A program made the translations under genes and the position numbers. Shown piece by piece: positions 63,801 to 64,000 of a DNA stretch of 64,000 nt. How positions within the stretch are numbered: the stretch's first letter is position 1; every line of letters starts with the position of its first letter. The notes under the pieces are model-generated. The model ran no database searches. It saw nothing but the letters and a program-made list of their open reading frames with translations, and was not told the origin of the DNA. Source of the DNA: Alcanivorax sp. 1008 (GTDB taxonomy: Bacteria > Pseudomonadota > Gammaproteobacteria > Pseudomonadales > Alcanivoracaceae); the NCBI RefSeq assembly GCF_020667895.1, contig NZ_JAFMPS010000003.1, positions 1,586 through 65,585 on the forward strand, given 5' to 3'.

Positions 63801-64000
63801 CGTAACCCTGCGGGAAACCGATGGCTTGCTGCCGGTCGTCACGGACTATGACAGCGTTGGTCGTCCGACCACGATCACCCATGGCGCCCGCTCCACCCGC
63901 TACTACTACCACAGCAATGCCCAGGGCCAGATCAGCAGCATTGAGGCAAGCGATGGCAAGACCACAGAACTTACCTACGATGCCCTCGGCCGCATCGCCA
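54883..64000 (+). CDS. Giant TSP3-DUF1566-CAP-RHS lipoprotein (3' partial)
   Basis: The frame is open from ATG 54883 to the window end (3039 codons, no stop). GGGGGA lies five bases before the ATG. A lipoprotein signal, MSSFGRFLVLTFVLTLSAC, has lipobox LSAC (Cys19). Domains in order, by residue: beta-rich start (20-100); 28 thrombospondin type 3 repeats (104-1026); two-lobed DUF1566 (1050-1302; MWQDD, DDWRLPN); two PKD-like repeats (1306-1480); one more TSP3 unit (1482-1513); CAP-like (1563-1760; INTERKSRGL, then WGHRDQLL); Ig-like group 2 (1793-1873); carboxypeptidase-regulatory-like (1903-1990); RHS N-terminal region (2000-2439; APGWSIS); second DUF1566 pair (2440-2683); YD repeats (2687 on, TYDALGRI). 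It is likely a surface or secreted polymorphic-toxin-type protein; its C-terminal tip is outside the window. Confidence 0.9.
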   Translation, partial: MSSFGRFLVLTFVLTLSACKLEVFVEGQGAVSASPQGRACSSTAQLCYEYGSSTAVSITAMPAPGYVVSSWSSASCGDAETCRVTVDDDIQITVTFSSVEEDGDGDSIADPYDQCPATSPGLPVDENGCADNQKDSDSDGVTDDFDICAGTPAGASVNAQGCAPFQIDSDADGVSDAFDICPLTEPGRPVDANGCAANQKDSDGDGVNDAADQCPATPQDMDVDQFGCSASQKDVDGDGVSDALDECPATQPNVPVNDRGCALNQLDADGDTVNDALDQCPATPLGESVDEFGCAQSQKDDDLDGVSNLLDQCPLTEAGVSVDAQGCAENQKDDDGDSVNNAVDQCPATPSGEAVDGAGCAASQKDEDGDTVIDDLDQCPNTQQGMVVDANGCASNQKDDDADGINNDQDICPDTVSGQSVNTQGCALSQLDSDADGITDDLDQCPDTAVGASADASGCSDDQKDTDGDGISDRYDLCPATESGWDVDMFGCAENQRDGDGDGVPDSLDQCPDTEAGLAVNVQGCALSQLDSDGDGVNDQLDLCPGTQQALLVDANGCAEDQQDTDSDGVNDALDQCPNTPFAAAVDVTGCSAGQRDTDGDGVSDDQDICPSTEAGLLVNAEGCAATQIDTDADGVFDAYDICPGTIAGHAVDILGCSAEQRDGDGDGVSDALDQCPATPAGEAVDAAGCAQRQLDGDADGVPDAQDVCPATGAGLPVDADGCADDQKDTDGDGIADALDLCPATASGASVDDEGCANSQKDSDSDGVSDALDQCPATAQGLPVDDYGCASSQKDSDNDGVNDALDQCPTTEAGQAVDSQGCATNQGDEDGDLVDDALDQCPNTLVGDLVDQYGCSASQKDSDQDGVSNALDQCPVTEPGLAVDMHGCAENQRDADRDGVNDALDQCPGTPAGVIVDAFGCADSQKDTDSDGVPDSVDQCPASSPLYPSDEYGCGDNQRDDDNDGVVNSGDSCPASPAGAIVDYSGCGNRESDTDGDGVVDLNDVCPGSHNYQIVDSDGCGHHQRTGETMLRTNAHEAFENFDDGYYQAGAPRHFERDTDTGIVYDRTLGGAWADVPLGTSGNHDASAMACERLELGGIKNWYLPSEWELASLMDYSRVGYPNGDGLLPDAFVNRHTGNLFFNSSNNTALNFTSGLLRQNVSGTAICHAGTTILSPRFIAKTSPDTIVDERQHLMWQDDASFLSQTFTWSEALQQCESLVLGGYDDWRLPNATEAYFLMAAIMGNSRIPLEYKSGYQVEWWSSTTAPSSTSSAISMWSMFGIANHRHSSKGLKKLARCVRTMDHELPVVVHQGDVSMLSDETITLDGSASYSSDGAITSYQWYSPTLSISSSGSATPSIVRPPVGEHLVRLTVTSSQYAEATGAFIVTVEPANQPPVAVFNLPEPVYYGDVVQLDAAQSHDPDGYISQYRWYVNGSILSYSQMMSLSSGYYQPGENTVRLQVRDNEGAYSESILTFVTLMDSDRDGILDESDLCPNTSPGAVADQYGCSVSNALTTCPINPILSDDEFRDSYPENNIDYIGRSYHAVSDIERAFNYARQKDKTAVQYLKMPSQAQWDALTVQEQGLFLINTERKSRGLKPISGISNEVAQVAQQYADLIREGNAVISHYYVDANGNHTPHDRLAHNNTIAQYQDAGIFPESIYAMLNESSVASFTKSELLVSAIYGWIYEDMYPLSGSPWGHRDQLLQVGLNENHGDASDEGLLGFGLSVGAYDPDYNSGNYGGVAVLNMIDQGASWPAPLTSVDINEAQQCNNYVSLSFGDYDLAAAGISSIIISPFDFNLPIGGTQSLIVTGETVTGGSVDLTPYATFSADDLSIVEVNASTVTGLNTGYAYLSANVDGIRSNRARVTVGHPVDTASLTGTRAEQFLGAIPDDATVQGYDPRAVTVYAGTVYDADRLPLGGVTVSILNAPEFGTAESSSYGDAGRFRLLAKSGRQTLVYRKQGYLTVHRTVVGGSSSWAAAPDVVLLKQDSRTTEIDLTSGVPERHTSTFITDVFGTRATTLVFNDVTRATVKAKDGSSYELDKFLVRATEYVLPESMPAELPEATAFTYCSELELDLVRDDEEVIFDKPVIMYVDNFLGFAVGEIVPIGYYDRNDAEWKAARNGVVVQLLDADNDGLVDGLDFTGDGVADDYDGDGQTADEVAGVEDFVPGTTYWRGALDHFSPQDFNWPDTGDDIGATPDEKPDDNGELEYNDEAACTGSYVKPNQQSFHDDFAIAGTELSLHYTSQRTSGYHHKLSIQVSDDEMPSSVIEMVATLEIGGHRFTQTFAPEPNIEAVFYWDGRDPDGNLIEGEVSGTLSTGYKYRMRYSSAGNVASSGIPINDFAVKWAVEGESDTGISARDDLVVQRTQPVLLKNSYDAQFAPGWSISNYHELGSDGTLYRGDGEVEENYFKSEILRTGITTSQYPGDDGSYRKGGSDIDYRVAGDGMLVDTVTGLAWEYTETPPKFRSVVEARNYCESLGATSGSNWRLPSEKEAIYTVDKSRGNHDAAMYNVEALGYWRDTTYNPAGNPLPVVCVNGDLLDETTIDGLVRDATREVVIDSKNGLMWQDDMSTTSVELPWASAIDHCEALTHAGFDDWRLPNINELVYTLPNTVFVNETEIDTSIPWTYAAGHRMPYWSSTPNFQIADTSWAVESVGFSSPRFSQNEANHVRCVRDDPSALPVPYIFDEYGRHIRTIDLNTGETLVTFNHDAGGQLVSMTNQYGQDITLQRTGSVLTGITGPYGHETTIRMSGAQQISAIEYEDGGYNNFTYTGDGSLLTRSYKSSYSSSYERFYDQHGRVTRAIDPEGGAWDFFSDRVGLKQERYGYSTAENSIYQTVRSVLDGGDIEKVTTQKNGTIVMDTMQADRLKQTTEVCGATTVIDSVRDTKTQEEIPSVVTVTQPSGLQSVTHITKQYGDNGANYLQQVMSIDANGRTSSIAMDYAAGESVATSAEGRITRSEFDPSTGRVTLRETDGLLPVVTDYDSVGRPTTITHGARSTRYYYHSNAQGQISSIEASDGKTTELTYDALGRIA
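55192..57960 (+). repeat. Array of 28 thrombospondin type 3 repeats, 99-bp period
   Basis: Each unit is 33 residues with the pattern DxDxDGVxDxxDxCPxTxxG then VDxxGCAxxQ: a DxDxDG calcium loop and two Cys. I counted 28 units by their D-x-C-P and G-C marks, with a spacing of exactly 99 bases wherever I measured it. Units are clearly diverged in sequence. The last three (CPASSPLYPS, CPASPAGAIV, CPGSHNYQIV) drift most. A lone 29th unit lies at 59326-59420. Confidence 0.92.
58033..58788 (+). other. First DUF1566 module of the giant protein
   Basis: Two lobes follow each other. Lobe A runs from GIVYDRTLGG through ACERLELGG and NWYLPSEWE. Lobe B has LMWQDD, FTWSEALQQCESL, DDWRLPN, WWSSTT and LARCVR. 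These are marks of DUF1566 (Lcl C-terminal-type) domains, whose function is poorly known. Confidence 0.8.
59570..60160 (+). other. CAP-like domain of the giant protein
   Basis: INTERKSRGLKPI with NEVAQVAQQYADLI, a later His in SHYYVDANGNH, and SPWGHRDQLLQVGLN match the CAP (SCP/PR-1) layout: N-x-x-R, A-x-x-Y-A and the GHR-x-x-L block. Catalytic status is unknown. Confidence 0.6.
62200..62930 (+). other. Second DUF1566 module, inside the RHS region
   Basis: Lobe A: DTVTGLAWEYTE, EARNYCESLGA, NWRLPSEKEAIY. Lobe B: KNGLMWQDDM, SAIDHCEALTHAGFDDWRLP, YWSSTPN, HVRCVRDD. It resembles the module at 58033-58788 and separates the RHS N-terminal region from the YD repeats. Confidence 0.8.

Overview
The window reads as chromosome of a marine gammaproteobacterium. 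The best guess is an Alcanivorax-type member of the Oceanospirillales or a close relative of Pseudomonas. This is inferred from gene order (nagZ, methylthioinosine phosphorylase, mfd, gap, nqr operon, lolD, comEC, exbBD, lpxK, kdsB, PTPase, murB follow the order known from Pseudomonas aeruginosa), from the Na+-pumping NADH:quinone reductase, and from REP-like GTAGSAGCGGCTTNAGCCGCG elements. No rRNA, tRNA, CRISPR array, prophage or insertion sequence was seen.

Region 1 (1-11551) is the end of a surface-polysaccharide cluster. It holds an EpsG/Wzy-like polymerase (cut by the window edge), a GT4 glycosyltransferase, WecA, a YjbH-family protein, a lipoprotein, UDP-glucose dehydrogenase, GalU, a second Ugd-family protein that has lost its catalytic cysteine and its nucleotide-binding glycines, and Pgi. 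Together these make nucleotide-sugar precursors (glucose-6-P, UDP-glucose, UDP-glucuronate) and start glycan chains on undecaprenyl phosphate.

Region 2 (11546-26481) holds a thioesterase and an iron-type alcohol dehydrogenase, then a tightly packed forward run: PsrA regulator, a signal-less YkuD protein, NagZ, an MscS channel, Hpt, methylthioinosine phosphorylase and a flavoprotein. It links peptidoglycan recycling with purine and methylthio salvage. On the other strand are a CsiV-like protein and Mfd. A roughly 300-bp non-coding inverted-repeat element separates Mfd from TesB, followed by a GAPDH with an N-terminal extension.

Region 3 (26681-33950) is a complete nqrABCDEF-apbE-nqrM operon: the six subunits, the flavin transferase and the maturation factor. 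A promoter-like sequence followed by a terminator sits in its leader.

Region 4 (33990-46131) carries a patatin phospholipase, a glycerophosphodiesterase, an ABC/permease/HlyD export set, agmatine deiminase with N-carbamoylputrescine amidase (putrescine synthesis), a repeat-bearing periplasmic protein and a Lol lipoprotein-release pair.

Region 5 (46131-54517) is an envelope run: ComEC, ExbB, ExbD, MsbA, LpxK, KdsB, PTPase and MurB, most of them joined by 4-base start/stop overlaps.

Region 6 (54518-64000) begins with an AT-richer gap. It then holds the first 3039 codons of a giant lipoprotein that runs off the window: 28 regular 33-residue thrombospondin-type-3 repeats, two-lobed DUF1566 modules, PKD-like, CAP, Ig-like and carboxypeptidase-regulatory-like domains, and finally an RHS/YD-repeat shell. 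This is the most unusual object in the window.
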